A stretch of 64,000 nt of DNA from Euschistus heros (Eukaryota; Arthropoda; Insecta; Hemiptera; Pentatomidae). The position numbers were made by a program, and so were the translations under genes. Of this stretch, positions 34,189-46,164 are shown one piece after another. How positions within the stretch are numbered: position 1 is the stretch's first letter; every line of letters begins with the position of its first letter. The DNA lies in the NCBI GenBank assembly GCA_003667255.2, contig RCWM02000063.1, forward strand, positions 1,221,001-1,285,000, given 5' to 3'. The notes beneath the pieces were generated by a model, which saw only the letters and a program-made list of their open reading frames with translations, made no database searches and was not told the DNA's origin.

Positions 34189-34507
34189 CATTATTTTTTT
34201 TTTTATATACGTTTATTGAAATTTACAACCATACAAAATATATACATCAAGTAAATGTATTGACAGCGATTATAATTGAAAAGAACTTCTTATTAGTAGC
34301 ACTTTATTAAAACTTCTACACTAGAAGGTCTCGTATCAGACGCCTCGGGGGATTATCAGGAATGGATTGGAAAGCAAGTTGAGAAACTAACGGATTTGAG
34401 TGGTTATGGAGCTTACTATGAAAGGATAGGTATCTGGTGTGGGCTAAATCAGCAACATATGGAACATTAAGGTCTTTATGGATAAGTTTATTGGTGACAA
34501 AGTAAGG
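34189..34507 (-). mobile_element. Jk LINE copy inserted in a Penelope-like element
   Basis: Minus-strand Jk 3' end: T-run at 34194-34204, complement of the family UTR, and codons equivalent to TNKLIHKDLNVPYVADLAHT, then RYLSFHSKLHNHSNPLVSQL. GTCTATT at 34182-34188 and 34508-34514 is a plausible 7 bp target duplication. PLE sequence lies on both sides, so this LINE is younger than the PLE copy. Confidence 0.8.
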
Positions 34508-34514
34508 GTCTATT

Positions 34515-34865
34515 GATTTATTCACGATTCAATAGAAATAGTAAAATCCAGGTTTTTGTTCCTAAGACTAAAAACAAGCGATCCTTGGGAAAAGTTAAGG
34601 ACAACAGATCTCTGTCTGAACATTTCGTCTCTGTGAGTTCAGTCTGCTCTATATACTGATATCTTTTAGGAGCTCTCTTCATTTTTCCTCTTTATTATTG
34701 AGTATCAACGTGTCTTACATGATTTCTTGTCTAACATTTTAAAAAAAATATATATTTAAATAATCTAATGAACTGATGATGAATGTTTAACGCTCGAAAC
34801 TGGTCTTCAAATAAGAAATAAAAATCAATATGAAAGGCAAATAACTCATCGATTCTAATTTTAAG
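34515..34865 (+). mobile_element. Penelope-like element, 3' part and terminus
   Basis: Continues the PLE interrupted by the Jk insertion: decayed coding (ATTCAATAGAAATAGTAAAA, aligning with 52655-52680), then a terminal block with hammerhead H3, ending ATCGATTCTAATTTT, the equivalent of the ATCAATCCTAATTGTATTG end of other copies. The Jk copy at 34881 inserted just beyond it. Confidence 0.6.
34770..34808 (+). ncRNA. Hammerhead ribozyme-like motif H3 (PLE terminus)
   Basis: GAA (34770-34772), canonical core CTGATGA (34773-34779), one extra T, stem-loop II GAATG/CGCTC with loop TTTAA, GAA (34796-34798), stem III ACTGGT (34799-34804), cleavage base C at 34805 (GUC), then TTC, which pairs with the leading GAA. 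Every invariant residue is present. Stem II has one A-C mismatch. It is the best preserved of the PLE-type motifs here. Confidence 0.7.
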
Positions 34866-34880
34866 TTATAAGTTATGTAT

Positions 34881-35475
34881 TTCGTCGTAAACCTAAGACA
34901 TCCTGCCCTACAGTATCCTTTAATGATGTTCCACTAATCCCTGTTGAACAGATCCGCTACCTAGGACTCCACTTGGACAAACGTTCAAAGTTCCCAATTA
35001 ATTACAAAAGACTCATTTTCATGACAGTGATTAGACCTATTTGGACGTACGGAGTTGAGCTTTGGGGCTCTACTAAACTATCCAATTCATCTCGTATCCA
35101 ATCTTTGCAATTTAAAATCCTTCGAAAAATCCTCAATGCTCCTTACTATGTGACCAATAAAATTATCCATAAAGATCTTAATGTTCCATGTGTTGCTGAT
35201 ATAGCCCAAACCAGATACCTATCCTTTCATAGTAGGCTCCATAACCACTCCAATCCACTGGTCTCCCAACTTCCTTCCTCCTCCATCCCTGATAATCCTC
35301 CGAGCCTTCTGAAAAGAAGATGGCCTAGAGACCTTTTAGTGTAAATTTTATTGAAGTGCTACTAGTGAGTAGTTCTTCACAAGTTATTTACATGCCATTG
35401 TATTCACTGTCAACACATTTACTTGTTATATATTATTTTGTACAGTTGTAAATATCAATAAATGGAAAAAAAAAA
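34881..35475 (+). mobile_element. Jk LINE copy with open C-terminal frame and 11 bp target duplication
   Basis: AAGTTATGTAT at 34870-34880 and 35476-35486 brackets the insert. The frame is open from about 34884 to the stop at 35342 (~153 codons): RRKPKTSCPTVSFNDVPLIP, QIRYLGLHLDKRSKFPINYK, VIRPIWTYGVELWGST and LLKRRWPRDLLV. Relative to the copies at 46326 and 55631 it lacks 28 residues between two DKR sequences (LDKRLTW... and LLDKRSK), an exact in-frame deletion that fits recombination between short direct repeats of GACAAACG. Poly(A) ends the copy. It encodes only the tail of ORF2, with no RT catalytic motif. Confidence 0.9.
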
Positions 35476-35486
35476 AAGTTATGTAT

Positions 35487-35976
35487 ATCTTAATATATTT
35501 TTGAAATGATATCGTGTTTCTCAAATACTGGCTCAGTGATCGAAGAGCTTGGCAAACAAATATAAGAAACTTCCTTTTTCCAATCCGGCACTAAGTAATA
35601 TTGTTTCGTTTGCTTTTGTGCCGCCGGGACTTGACACTAATGGACCTGACACCATTCCCGTAATCCATTCCTTCGCACTCCCTTCTTCCCTTTTATCTTT
35701 TTTTTTTTTTTTTTATTTTATCTTTTTTACTTTGCCATATAATCGGGTTGTCTAAAAGCTTCAAAGGAGAAGTATATAATGGCCCTACACCCCAGGAGGG
35801 GACAAGGTACTAAGGGTAGGTATCCCTTCACTCACCCTTTTTGCTTTATATAAAATAATAATAATTAATACCTTCTGCTCTTTTGACTTGACTTGGTTTG
35901 GGAGCAGATTTATTAAAAGTTTTAATTCGGATGAAAAGGTTCGAAAGTCCATTATAGGTTTTTTAATATAATTATG
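35487..35976. other. Unassigned DNA with T-run
   Basis: T-run at 35699-35714. The 68-codon frame at 35549-35755 shows no domain. Confidence 0.35.
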
Positions 35977-35978
35977 TA

Positions 35979-36722
35979 CAGTCGACTCTCGTTAATTCGT
36001 ACCTTGGTAAATCGAAATCTTCGATATCACGGATAGTTTTCAATCCCGATGGAAAAACCTGCCTAAGTCGAAAATGTAACCATACATAACATGAAATAGT
36101 TTTACGTTTATATTTCACCTCGTATAAGTGGAAGAGACACGAAAATTAGCTCTATAACACGAAGTTAAGCCGATAAGTCGAATTTTTATGTCGCAACAAA
36201 CAGAGCAACATTGATGTCCCAGACAGTGTGTTTTCTTCGATTGTTCTAATAGAAAATATGATTGACAAACGTGTTGCCACCTTTCGTAAGCAGATTAGAC
36301 TTTCTTAGTCCGCGATGTTTTAATGTTAAATTTAATATTTGTAAACGTTTAACGTTTTAATATTAATTTTAATGCTAGAACATGATTTTTACTAAATAAA
36401 AATACTTTTCAACTTTGGTCAAAATACATAAAGTCACAAACAGGATAGAAACCCAGTCCTGCAAGGTGGGAGAGACACGATAAGTTCATCGTGATACCTT
36501 ACCAGGAAAAGGGTTAAATACTATTTTATTTCCTGTTAGTTGAAATCCTCTTTACTTCTGTAAATCGAATTTTTATCTAGCTTACCTCTATATCTCGTTA
36601 TCTCTGAGAGTCGAATTTAATCTACCATGATCTCTATAACTGGAAATATACCTAAGTCGAACTACACGGAACTCGAAGAAAAAACGTAGCTCCGTGGAAT
36701 TCGAGTTAGACCGAGTGGACTG
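35979..36722. mobile_element. pogo-like MITE
   Basis: Left tip CAGTCGACTCTCGTTAATTC and right tip ending CGAGTGGACTG are inverted, with TA at 35977-35978 and 36723-36724. Inner words (TAAATCGAAATCTTCGATAT, AAGTCGAATTTT, GAGAGTCGAATTT) repeat the TCGA-type theme common in CAGT-tipped pogo/mariner relatives. No transposase is visible in ~744 bp. Confidence 0.65.
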
Positions 36723-36831
36723 TACAGTGTGAACTCTAAAATTTCGAAATTTAGGCATACTGAGTTTACCGAAATCAATAAAATATAAATGTTATTTATA
36801 AAAATTTTCAATTATCATCCTTTATCTTAAT

Positions 36832-37057
36832 TGTTTGTTTATTTATTGGCACCTTAACGTCCTTATGTACCCCAACTAGACTATCAACAAGGATAGACTT
36901 ATCCCACAGGTTTTCTTAGCTATTGTAGTGTTGGGTTGGGAAGGGAGAGATTCGTTTTTTGGGTCCGCCAGGAAATAAATTTTAACCCGCCCAGGTGGGA
37001 TTCGAACCCACGACATGCAGTACCGAGCTCGCTGAGACTTGTTCGGCCATCAAGACC
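36832..37057 (-). repeat. SINE-B, near full-length tRNA-derived copy
   Basis: On the minus strand it starts GGTCTTGATGGCCGAACAAG (A-box region) and has GGGTTCGAATCCCACC (B box, at about 37006 on the plus strand). The body ends ACATAAGGACGTTAAGGTGC and an AATAAATAAACAAAC tail. The tRNA-like head resembles Leu/Ser tRNAs with a long variable arm. Such elements are transcribed by RNA polymerase III from the internal A and B boxes and copied by LINE enzymes. Not a functional tRNA: it continues straight into SINE body sequence. Confidence 0.8.
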
Positions 37058-37109
37058 ATTCATTCCTCCTGGCCATTTATTTAATAGCTTAATATATACA
37101 TTTTTTTTT

Positions 37110-37285
37110 TGTAGGCTTTTATAGATCTTGATCTTTAGCCACCTCCATGAGCCTCTTCCTATCTTCAGCTGTCACTTTCCAGTTTATAACACGATATTCC
37201 ACTGCGTACGTTTTTGTAGTGCTTATCTATCTTAGCTTGGCCCTTCCTGTTGGTCTGTTTCCTGCCACTTTAGCCTTCGTAGTTT
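37110..37285 (-). pseudogene. LINE C-terminal tail fragment
   Basis: Minus-strand codons read AKVAGNRPTGRAKLR, a stop, then VINWKVTAEDRKRLMEVAKD. This matches the 'GRP..RW.......W...A.DR..W' end of endonuclease-RT LINE proteins. Only ~55 codons, with a stop. Confidence 0.6.
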
Positions 37286-37289
37286 GGTG

Positions 37290-37907
37290 TTATATTAATT
37301 TAATTCAATTAATTTAGATTTAATTTCGCTGCAAATATTCAAAGAAAAGAAATGAATTAAACTGATCACAAAAGCTTGTAGAACATCATCTCGAGTGGAA
37401 AAAGTCGTGCCATGACCTTCCTTGCGTTCAATTCAATGCTCAAGACTCCCTTTAGAAGTTTTTTCAGTAAACTAATTTAAGTTATCATCACCTTCATAAC
37501 GCTTCTGGCTTTTTATACTCTGTTCTGACCTTGCTGAAACTCGTAAAACAGCATTAAGCTTGACTATGACTTTTTAGTCGTAGGCGAATAATATCGTTGC
37601 AGTGAGAAAGTTAAGACCAAATATTTCTGTTTGGAAGAGGATTTAAATAATCGTTGAAATGAAATGAATATTACATAAACTGTTTAAAATATATGCTTAG
37701 GTGCGTTATTATTATTATTTTTTTTTTTTTGGTCAATACTTTGACTTTGAAAAATATTACAATCTATCATTTTGATTGAGAACAATATGTAGTAGTGTTA
37801 TAAAGTAAAAAACTATTCCTCATTATCACAAGCTTAATTATCAAATAAATAATAATATAAGGACTTATATCTTTAGAATAAGATAATAAATAAAAATAAT
37901 AATAACT
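37290..37907. other. AT-rich DNA, nothing recognised
   Basis: T-run near 37719-37731 and ATT repeats. No supported gene. Confidence 0.4.
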
Positions 37908-37909
37908 AA

Positions 37910-38837
37910 ATGGATACAGTTTATGAAAAACACCTATATCTGAAAAATAGATCGATATATGTTGCGATTAATAATTCTTCCTCATCTAACCATCCAATAA
38001 GAGCAGGACTTCCTCAAGGCTCATGTCTTTCTCCCAAACTCTTTAATATATTGTTTTATCAGATATCCCTAGTATTTCACCAATTGAACGATCCCTATAT
38101 GCCGATGACACTGGCCTATATACAACTTCATACAGGATAGGCAACATAGCACACCAATTATCTTCCGTTTTTTTAAAGCTTAATACATATTATGACAATT
38201 GAAAAATCAAAATCAACAAAAACAAATCGACCGCAATTATTTTCACAAACGAAGACCTGAAATAGACCATTGAAGACTGCTATATCCCGTGGACACGATC
38301 AGCAACATATCTTGGTGTAGAAGTAGACCGTTCCCTCAAATATACCGGACATGTAAATAAAAAATGCAATAAAATAAAAAATATAATTAGTAAAATGTCC
38401 CCTTACTTCAATAGGAACTCCAAATTATCCAATCGGAACAAATTAATCTTGTACAAAACTGTAATGAAACCAATGATAACCTACCATGTCATTCTTAAGG
38501 GACTTTGTCCCAGAATAAAGCTTTATTTCTATTATATTCTACCATCACCTGTTTAGAGTAATACTTGTAAAACAAATTATAGGAAACTGGAAATTATTTA
38601 AATCACTTGTATGGGAATCATAAAAAAACTACCCCCAGATACACAAAAATATCAACTGTGATAAGAATATTAACTCACTGATCTCAATCTACCCACAGTC
38701 AAACGACTCATCCAGTCACAAACAAAGTCATTTTTTTTTATCAAACGCTGTATCTGAAAACCGAAAAATCAAAGAAATAGGAAATTAAAACAAGCAAACT
38801 CTAAAAAGATACAAACACAAACGAACACAACACATAA
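37910..38837 (+). pseudogene. Jockey-type LINE, RT domain fragment (distinct from Jk)
   Basis: Reads YEKHLYLKNRSIYVAINNSS, then IRAGLPQGSCLSPKLFNI (motif B). After a frameshift it gives SLYADDTGLYTT (motif C, catalytic YADD near 38095), KLNTYYDN, a stop, KIKINKNKSTAIIF, then SATYLGVEVDRSLKYTGHVN and LILYKTVMKPMITYHV. This is the standard jockey order. Several stops and frameshifts show it is dead. The end of the protein (KKLPPDTQKYQL) runs almost to the piggyBac-like element at 38838, which probably cut it. The N-terminal half and endonuclease are missing. Confidence 0.85.
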
Positions 38838-39463
38838 AGGTTGTTTTATATTACCGGCAGGACACGTAGCGGGACGTAACGTTTCAGACAAGACATTAAG
38901 ACATTTCTCGAAAAGAATATTTGGTCGGAGACAGTCCGTGCCGGACCGTGTCTTTTTCGTAGTATACTTTACTTTCCGACTCCGACAGTGCAGTACTGCA
39001 CTGATTTTGCCCCGTTCCAGTTCTTTTTCTGAGTTTAAATTTGATTCCATTTTTGTTTTTGTTTTTGCAAAACTGGAGGTTGAAAAATTAATTGAGTGCG
39101 TAAAGAGTAACACATTTAACATATGCAATTATAAAAAAAAATCTAATCAAAACAATCTGTATAAATTTCTACTCGATTTTCAGGACATGTAGGTTTTCTA
39201 CATTTAGTGCATGCTTTCTTGACTTTTTTTTATCTCTTTGTCTTGGACAAATAACACACCTGGACCAAACCTAACGACTACACACTAGTATGAAGTGATA
39301 TACCATAAACAAAAAGTCATTAAAAAAAAAATCTCCGCTTCGCCTGTGCTCCCGGCCCGTGCTGGAACCCGCTGTGCCTGATAATATAAATACACCATGT
39401 ATTTGTCTGACCGTGCCGTGTCTGATCCGCTACGTGTCGTGCCGGATAATATAAAACAAACCT
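38838..39463 (-). mobile_element. piggyBac-like non-autonomous element, copy 1
   Basis: Ends are inverted: AGGTTGTTTTATATTACCGG at the left and the complement of AGGTTTGTTTTATATTATCC at the right, each followed by CACGTAGCGG-type sequence. On the minus strand 39275-39150 encodes, in two frames joined across an A8 tract, a cysteine pattern C-x2-C (CVICPRQ), C-x2-C (ACTKCRKPTC) and a later C (YTDCF), like the C-terminal zinc-binding ribbon of piggyBac transposases. TTAA targets are expected; the flanks here (CATAA, TAATA) are at best decayed. It lies just after a jockey RT fragment. Confidence 0.5.
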
Positions 39464-40690
39464 AATACTTGAAGAATGAAAAACTAATTTCTTTAAATTA
39501 CACACAAGCATTACAATAGCATAAATATCTTATTTACACTATGCAGTTAATAAAACTTTATTTTGTATTAATCCACAAAAGAGTTTTATTTTCATTTTTG
39601 TTTGTATTATTATATAAATTGTACATTATTATTTGTATGAATCTGGCTTGGATCATAATTTAACAATTATTTATTATTATTGGCACTAGTATTGTTCATT
39701 TGTTGTGTAGTTTTTTTTTTTTTTTTTTTAGTTTTTCCTACTGTTTTATCTCTTTGTTTAAGCTTTTTGTGTTCTTACATTTGTTTAAAGTAATTACATC
39801 CTGGCTAAGGACCACAAATCAATTTTCCCCCAAAAGATAAGGACTTCAGCTAAATTTCAGGATATTCTAAAGCTTATTTCTCGCCGCTTCACAACTTCAG
39901 TGAAGACAAAATGTTAAGCACTTGAAGAGATAGTGGTCATTGCCAAGACTCCATTGTCGATTCGTTTATAAGATTTGTGGGTACATATTTGAACATTTAA
40001 TTGGTATATGGACAAGTACATAAAGTCAGGAAGTAAAGTTTATTGGTGAAGTAGTAAGATACAGTAATTTTGGTTGGGTTGATGTGAGAGTTTTATATCC
40101 TAATATTCCTTTATCCCACAAGGGTGTTTTAAAGAAGAATATATATTAAATAACAGCAAAGCTGGTATTGTTTTAAAGACAAGCGAATATTTACATATAA
40201 TATCTCTAATCAAAATCAGTTAGTTAATATGATTAATATGATTGAAGGATATGTAAACAATCTTTATATGTCGGTCATTTGTTCGGTAAAAAACATGGCA
40301 CTAATTTACTAACATACTCTCGCTATCAGCCTCCTCATCCATTGTTGATATCGAGCGTAGTAATGTCGGACTTGATGGCAATTTGTTTTTGACATGTCAT
40401 ACGTGGACAGGCTCGTTTGTTACGTTCTATGTTGTACTTCGGAACTGTCCGCGCGTCTGACGGGTCGTTAATCATTTAAGGTTTTAGCCAGTTTGGAAAA
40501 ATGTGTTGGTTAGAATTGTCTGCGAGGGGCACAAGGTTCGTTGTATATTATTTTCTTCTTCTTTTTTTTGCAAACGTTATGTACATTTTCTTAATAACAA
40601 CAAATTGCATTAATGAATGCTATGAAAACATCAACACATGCAAATAAAGTAGTGATTTAGAAGAGCGGTATCTTCCTTTAAATTCACTTG
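39464..40690. other. Unassigned DNA
   Basis: T-run at 39712-39729. 40310-40540 is slightly GC-richer but has no frame. No gene supported. Confidence 0.4.
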
Positions 40691-40691
40691 A

Positions 40692-41045
40692 GGTACACCA
40701 TGATGGTATGGAAGGATCAATACAATTAGGATTGATGAATTAATTGCCACTTCTATTGGAATTATTTTATTAAAAAACTATTTTCGAATGCTAAACACTC
40801 ATCTTCAGTTCTAAAACATACAAAATTTTCAACTCACCAGCACTAAGTTACATGGTTTATGTATACTAAAGTTTTCAAAAATGTAAGACAAGAAATCAAA
40901 TATTGGTACTCACCTGAGATCTAACAGATAACTGAAATATATCCATCATGGAATGGGGAAGGGGGCAGGTAGGTTAAATCTTTGGGGTTTACTATGGGAT
41001 TTCCCATATGACTCATTGGATTTTTCCCTAAATCGATTCAAAATT
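40692..41045 (-). mobile_element. Penelope-like element terminus
   Basis: Minus-strand copy of the PLE end: complement of GTACACCATGATGGTATGGA at 40692, hammerhead H4, then AGACAAGAAATCAAATATTG and the CCCAATGAGTCATA-like segment (ACTCATTGGATTTTTCCC on plus, 41020) that lies between PLE coding remnants and terminus at 52760. Confidence 0.6.
40769..40816 (-). ncRNA. Hammerhead ribozyme-like motif H4, degraded
   Basis: Minus strand: GAACTGAAGA, T, stem II GAGTG/CATTC (one G-U pair) with loop TTTAG, GAA, then AATAGT where intact copies have ACTAGT. The C-to-A change breaks one of the base pairs of stem III. Probably inactive or weak. Confidence 0.4.
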
Positions 41046-41173
41046 GCATTGACAGAAAATAAATTTTCTTTCTACAGCCTTTTCTTTCCTTGAACCTGAG
41101 CCAGGGAGCCTCAGGTAAGGTATCGACCAATTAATCTACAAGAACAAAAGGTGGCATTGAATCCGATCATTTT

Positions 41174-41405
41174 GGGGACTCGATGGCTGAGCAATTTGGG
41201 GCGAGGATCTCAGCTTGCTTGGTACTGAAGTTCCTTGGTTCGAATCGCACCTAGACGAGTTAAAATTTAATTAATGGTGAATCCTCAGAGAGAATCTTGA
41301 CCTCCCCAACCCTGGTCTACAATAGATAAGCCAACCTGAAGGATATGTCTAGCCTTGTTGATAGTCTAGTTGGAGTGCAGAAGGACGTTAAGCTATAATA
41401 AATAG
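41174..41405 (+). repeat. SINE-B, near full-length tRNA-derived copy
   Basis: Starts GGGGACTCGATGGCTGAGCA (A-box region). GGTTCGAATCGCACC (B box) lies at 41239-41253. The body ends AGAAGGACGTTAAGCTATAA, then TAAATAG and an A run. AATCCGATC before it and AATCCAATC after the A run may be a worn target duplication. Confidence 0.8.
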
Positions 41406-41908
41406 AAAAAAAAATCCAATCTTTACTTTTATTCATATTTCATTTAAAAAAAATATATATATATTCAATCAAAAAAAAATAAAAATAAGAAACAATAAAT
41501 ATCCCACTAAATATTTTAAGTCACACAAAATTATCTTGATTCTTCTATAGAAGTGGTATTTATTTCACAAGTGTAATAAAATAACGTAACTTCCAATCTC
41601 ACCTGCTCACTTGTATTAGTAAATTAAGGACCTTTAAGGGATCTTTAACCCTTTTCTTGGCATGGTGTCCCTTGAGATACCATCACTTTGTGGGTGTTTT
41701 TCACGAATTTCAGGCATATTCTAACATATTTGAAGGTCCCTAACAAATATTTTTCTACCACTGAGATCCTCTTGAGTGATTGGGAACCTCAGTCTTGGTT
41801 CAGTATCTCAGGAGATACCATATTTATAATTTTAAAAAAAATGTTGGTCAGAAGTTTTTATATCACTATTATACCTAATTGCAGGAGATCAATTTTAAAA
41901 GGATTTTA

Positions 41909-41914
<6 letters not shown>

Positions 41915-41983
<69 letters not shown>
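41915..41983. repeat. T69 homopolymer
   Basis: Uninterrupted T run, possibly an expanded retroelement tail in minus orientation. Reading frames across it are artefacts. Confidence 0.95.
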
Positions 41984-41988
<5 letters not shown>

Positions 41989-42004
41989 AATTATCTTGCT
42001 AAGA

Positions 42005-42110
42005 AAAGGGTTAAGACACCTTGGAGAGTTATCAGAAATCGAACTGACAGCAAGTTGAGAGACTACTGGATTCTAGTTTCTATGAAGCTTATCTTAGGAC
42101 TATGACAAAA
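42005..42110 (-). mobile_element. Jk LINE fragment, strongly degraded
   Basis: Resembles the complement of the last Jk codons (AGCAAGTTGAGAGACTACTG, GGATTCTAGTTTCTATGAAG). The T69 run just to the left would suit its 3' tail, but the family 3' UTR is missing. Confidence 0.45.
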
Positions 42111-42940
42111 ATAGTCTGAAATTAAATATTTACTTATTATTATTGACATAACAAACATTTAAAAGCAATTCAAAGATTTGTTTTAACGGCCAAACAAATG
42201 TTTACATTAGCTGTATTTTCAATTTGGTCACAAATGTTGTCCCCAAATGGAAGGAAACAGTTTTAGTTTGTGAAGGGAAGCATCTCCGTTGACCTGAGGA
42301 CGATTATACTCTGAGGAAACCTTGCTAGGAGCCTATAATATGTTTTATCTAAATCATTTCCGCCTCTGATATTTGTTTATAATATCTTATATATAATGTC
42401 TTGTAACTGCTGGAGGACTCCCCTAACCACCCCAGACCCCCGGATTATATCAGTTTAAATACAGGAACAAAGCAGGGATACATATTACATGTTTTTCTAA
42501 TAGCTATATATTTACATTAGTATCTACAATAATTTAATAATAACAGTATTATTATTATTGTGATTGTTCCCGTTGAGGAAAGCAATTAAACTTAAACTCA
42601 TGATTTCACTTCCCTTATGCTCTTTCTCTTCATCCTCTCGGAATGCTTCATCTCCTGTTCATCTGTCCACTTTTTCCCAGGTTTTCGCGATATTCTGTGC
42701 CGCATTTACTCGTTGTAATAATGTCGAGAATAGTAATATAATTATTATTTATTATTATTATTAATAATAATATTAATATTAATTAACATATTACTCTATT
42801 GTGACCTTGAATGTGGGAATGTATATTAGAAATATTAATGTTAATTAATAATATTAACTTTTTTCTAAATTAATGAGTAATAATAAAATTATTGTTACGA
42901 GTGTTTATGGACGGACGGTTACACTCTTGAAACGAGTTAT
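42111..42940. other. Unassigned AT-rich DNA with ATT repeats
   Basis: ATT/TTA repeats near 42545 and 42740-42780. No supported gene. Confidence 0.4.
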
Positions 42941-43079
42941 TGGGCCGTATTCATAAAAAAGAGCAAAACCTTTTACTTGAAGTAGAAGGTTATGCTTGCA
43001 AGTAAAAGGTTGAAGTATAAGCATTTCCTTTTTTTCCATATTGATAATGATCACCTTATACTTTTTCCTTTTCTTTACC

Positions 43080-43290
43080 TCTATGATTTTAAATTAAATT
43101 CACAAATAATGATAATTCGAAATAACCAAAGTTGGTTGAGAAAAAATAAGGGGTTTCAAATGTGAGTTTTTTTATTCAAACCAATATAGCTTCTTATAGG
43201 TAGGTGTTTGCGATAAATGTTATAGAACAGAAAATATTTTCTAATAAATTTCTGATCTAGAAACTGTCGGCAATTATTCGGATCCAAAAC
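43080..43290 (+). repeat. Dispersed repeat X, copy 5
   Basis: Contains TGATAATTCGAAATAACCAA, TTTATTCAAACCAATATAGC and GCGATAAATGTTATAGAACA in the same order as copy 1. Confidence 0.55.
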
Positions 43291-43973
43291 TGTTTTTATA
43301 TGGAAATTCAACGTGCTATAAATTATATAAGATTCATCAAAACCTGTCAATCTGGATTCAGGAAAATTAAAATTAAAAAAATCTGTTATTTGAGTAAAAA
43401 AATAAATTATTTATTTGTGTGCAATTAATTTAACAAGACATTTTTCACATAATTATTTTTAAAAAATGTAAACTTGAGTATTATTAAAATTGTTTATTAT
43501 AAAACTGAGGTATAATATATTAATACAGTATGATATAAAGGACGGTATACCACTTTAAAATATCCAACAAGTGTAGGTAAGCGGGGTTTATAATATTTCA
43601 CATCCACAACATCTGCCATCACGCGGAAAGAACCTTTAACTACAAAGGTGAGTCTGCTACTGACCAACCTCAGAATTTTTGAAGGATATGCTTTATACTT
43701 AAAGTAAAAGGTGAAGATTATGTATAACCATATACTTCAATTTGAAATACATGAATCAATTGAGTAGGAGCAAAACCCTATACTCGAAGTATAAGGTTTT
43801 ACTTGTAGCTTTTATTAATACAATTGGAAGCATTTTCTTCAAATTATGCAAGTTTAAGGTTATTTTCTTATAAATGAATATGACCCAATGAATCAAACGA
43901 GTTTGAGCACAACCCTATACTCGAAGTAAATGGTTATGCTTCACTTTTTTACGAATACAAGTGGAAGCATTTG

Positions 43974-44250
43974 GGGGTCACCTGTGGTGTAGGGGTTAGC
44001 ATAGCAACCTACTAAACCCAAGATCGCGGGTTCGCAGCCCGGCAGATGACCTTAGGATTTTTTAAAGGGAGTAAAAAATCCTTAGCTATGCCGTCCTTCG
44101 GAAGGGACGTAAAATGATGTCCCGAGTCTGTGCGATGTCAGGTACTCCTTAAAGATCCCTGTCCTAATTATACCTGGAGAGGCAAAATTTAGGACTCCCA
44201 CCGTAGCATCGCCCGATTAGCCATAAGTGACGTTAAACGAAATAAACAAC
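43974..44250 (+). repeat. SINE-A, full-length, with 15 bp target duplication
   Basis: AAGTGGAAGCATTTG at 43959-43973 is repeated exactly at 44251-44265. The 277 bp element starts GGGGTCACCTGTGGTGTAGG, with A-box-like TGGTGTAGGGGTTAGCA and B-box-like GCGGGTTCGCAGCCC (near 44027). It ends CATAAGTGACGTTAAACGAA plus AATAAACAAC. Pol III transcription from the internal promoter and LINE-mediated insertion are inferred. It sits inside the inverted-repeat element and so is younger. Confidence 0.9.
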
Positions 44251-44318
44251 AAGTGGAAGCATTTGCTTCAAATTTCGCAAGTATAAGCTTATGCTCGTTT
44301 TTATGAATACGGCCCATT

Positions 44319-46160
<1,842 letters not shown>

Positions 46161-46164
46161 TTTT

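Larger units (their letters stand above)
42942..44315. mobile_element. Inverted-repeat DNA element, possibly PIF/Harbinger-like
   Basis: Left tip GGGCCGTATTCATAAAAA and its complement at the right (TTTTTATGAATACGGCCC, ending 44315). ATT flanks both ends (42939-42941, 44316-44318), suggesting a 3 bp target duplication. Tip sequence and 3 bp duplication are of the Harbinger kind, but ATT is not the usual TWA, so this is tentative. A motif of the type CTCGAAGTAAAAGGTTATGC recurs at least five times near both ends, as in elements with subterminal repeats. It has been invaded by repeat X (43080-43290) and a SINE-A (43974-44250). Confidence 0.55.

Noticed and set aside
36990..37057. Possible tRNA gene (GGTTCGAATCC B box, A-box-like start)
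   Set aside because: Part of a SINE with a non-tRNA body and A-rich tail; the same head occurs at 41174 with the same body.
38769..39128. 119-codon minus frame, with a homologous frame at 51104-51298
   Set aside because: The similarity is because both are copies of the same piggyBac-like element; the frame lies downstream of the cysteine-rich end, in what would be 3' UTR, and copy 2 is broken by an A/T run.
41688..42002. 104-codon frame ending in poly-Phe
   Set aside because: Most of it is the T69 run; the rest shows no domain.
43974..44050. Possible tRNA gene (GGTTCGCAGCC)
   Set aside because: It is the head of SINE-A, bracketed by a target duplication 277 bp apart; a second copy lies at 59635.
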